A stretch of DNA of 5,808 bases from Treponema sp. Lineage in GTDB: Bacteria > Spirochaetota > Spirochaetia > Treponematales > Rectinemataceae. A program made the translations under genes and the position numbers. This document shows positions 5,744 through 5,808 of this stretch, in pieces. The stretch spans positions 1 through 5,808 of the forward strand of contig JAFIHQ010000075.1 in the NCBI GenBank assembly GCA_017849315.1. The letters run 5' to 3'. Every line of letters begins with the position of its first letter. The stretch's first letter is position 1. The notes beneath the pieces are model-generated. The model was given only the letters and a program-made list of their open reading frames with translations, did not search any database and was not told where the DNA came from.

Positions 5744-5808
5744 GCCAAATGCTCCAGCTTTCCGCGGATCGAGACTAATCCATCTTCTCCAATCCGAAAA
5801 GTCAGCAC
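5740..5808 (-). CDS. 3' end of an unidentified convergent gene (partial)
   Basis: The minus strand from the right edge is open for 22 codons and ends at TAG (5742-5740). The residues read VLTFRIGEDGLVSIRG followed by KLEHLA. The pattern of alternating hydrophobic and charged residues looks coding. The other two minus frames are less convincing: one has an immediate stop and the other runs on antisense into the pseudouridine synthase gene. The stop overlaps the pseudouridine synthase stop by 4 bases in a tail-to-tail arrangement. I do not recognise the family, and the fragment is too short to rule out chance. Confidence 0.4.
   Translation of the reverse strand: MLTFRIGEDGLVSIRGKLEHLA

Noticed and set aside
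5734..5749. TTTG/CAAA hairpin around the pseudouridine synthase stop as a terminator
   Set aside because: The stem has four weak pairs and no T-run follows on either strand.

Overview
The window is chromosomal, bacterial and gene-dense, with no sign of mobile DNA, tRNA/rRNA genes or CRISPR. The best guess for its source is a spirochaete of the Treponema/Rectinema type. This is an inference from the divergent GH57 glucanotransferase-like protein, the MurC variant with a GxKGTGM nucleotide-binding loop, and weak Shine-Dalgarno signals. No marker gene is present, so the assignment is tentative.

Layout from left to right. Positions 1-4577 hold four genes on the minus strand, transcribed leftward: a divergent-PAP2 (DUF212/YuiD) membrane protein (4104-4577), a GH57 4-alpha-glucanotransferase-like protein (1879-3999), murC (159-1730), and the first 55 codons of a yicC-family endoribonuclease gene (1-166), which overlaps the end of murC by 8 bases. 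Positions 4578-4681 form a divergent promoter region. A RluA-family pseudouridine synthase gene (4682-5743) runs rightward from it. At the right edge, 22 codons of an unidentified minus-strand gene appear to end at 5740, overlapping the pseudouridine synthase stop codon tail to tail.

Working together: MurC adds L-Ala to UDP-MurNAc in the cytoplasm. The PAP2-like protein is an integral membrane protein of a phosphatase-related superfamily. YicC and the pseudouridine synthase act on RNA. The set is mostly housekeeping, and murC-yicC look translationally coupled. The PAP2-GH57-murC stretch runs in one direction with gaps of 104 and 148 bases, so it may be one transcript, or murC may have its own promoter (a perfect TATAAT lies at 1753-1758).

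The main point of biological interest is the GH57-like protein. By alignment with the recalled Thermococcus litoralis 4-alpha-glucanotransferase, it keeps the overall fold signature and the nucleophile glutamate (E124). It has lost the acid/base aspartate (now S213), both histidines of the first conserved region, and the conserved glutamate of the second. It is probably catalytically altered or a non-enzymatic glycan-binding or regulatory protein. I see no clear evidence of an undescribed multi-gene system.
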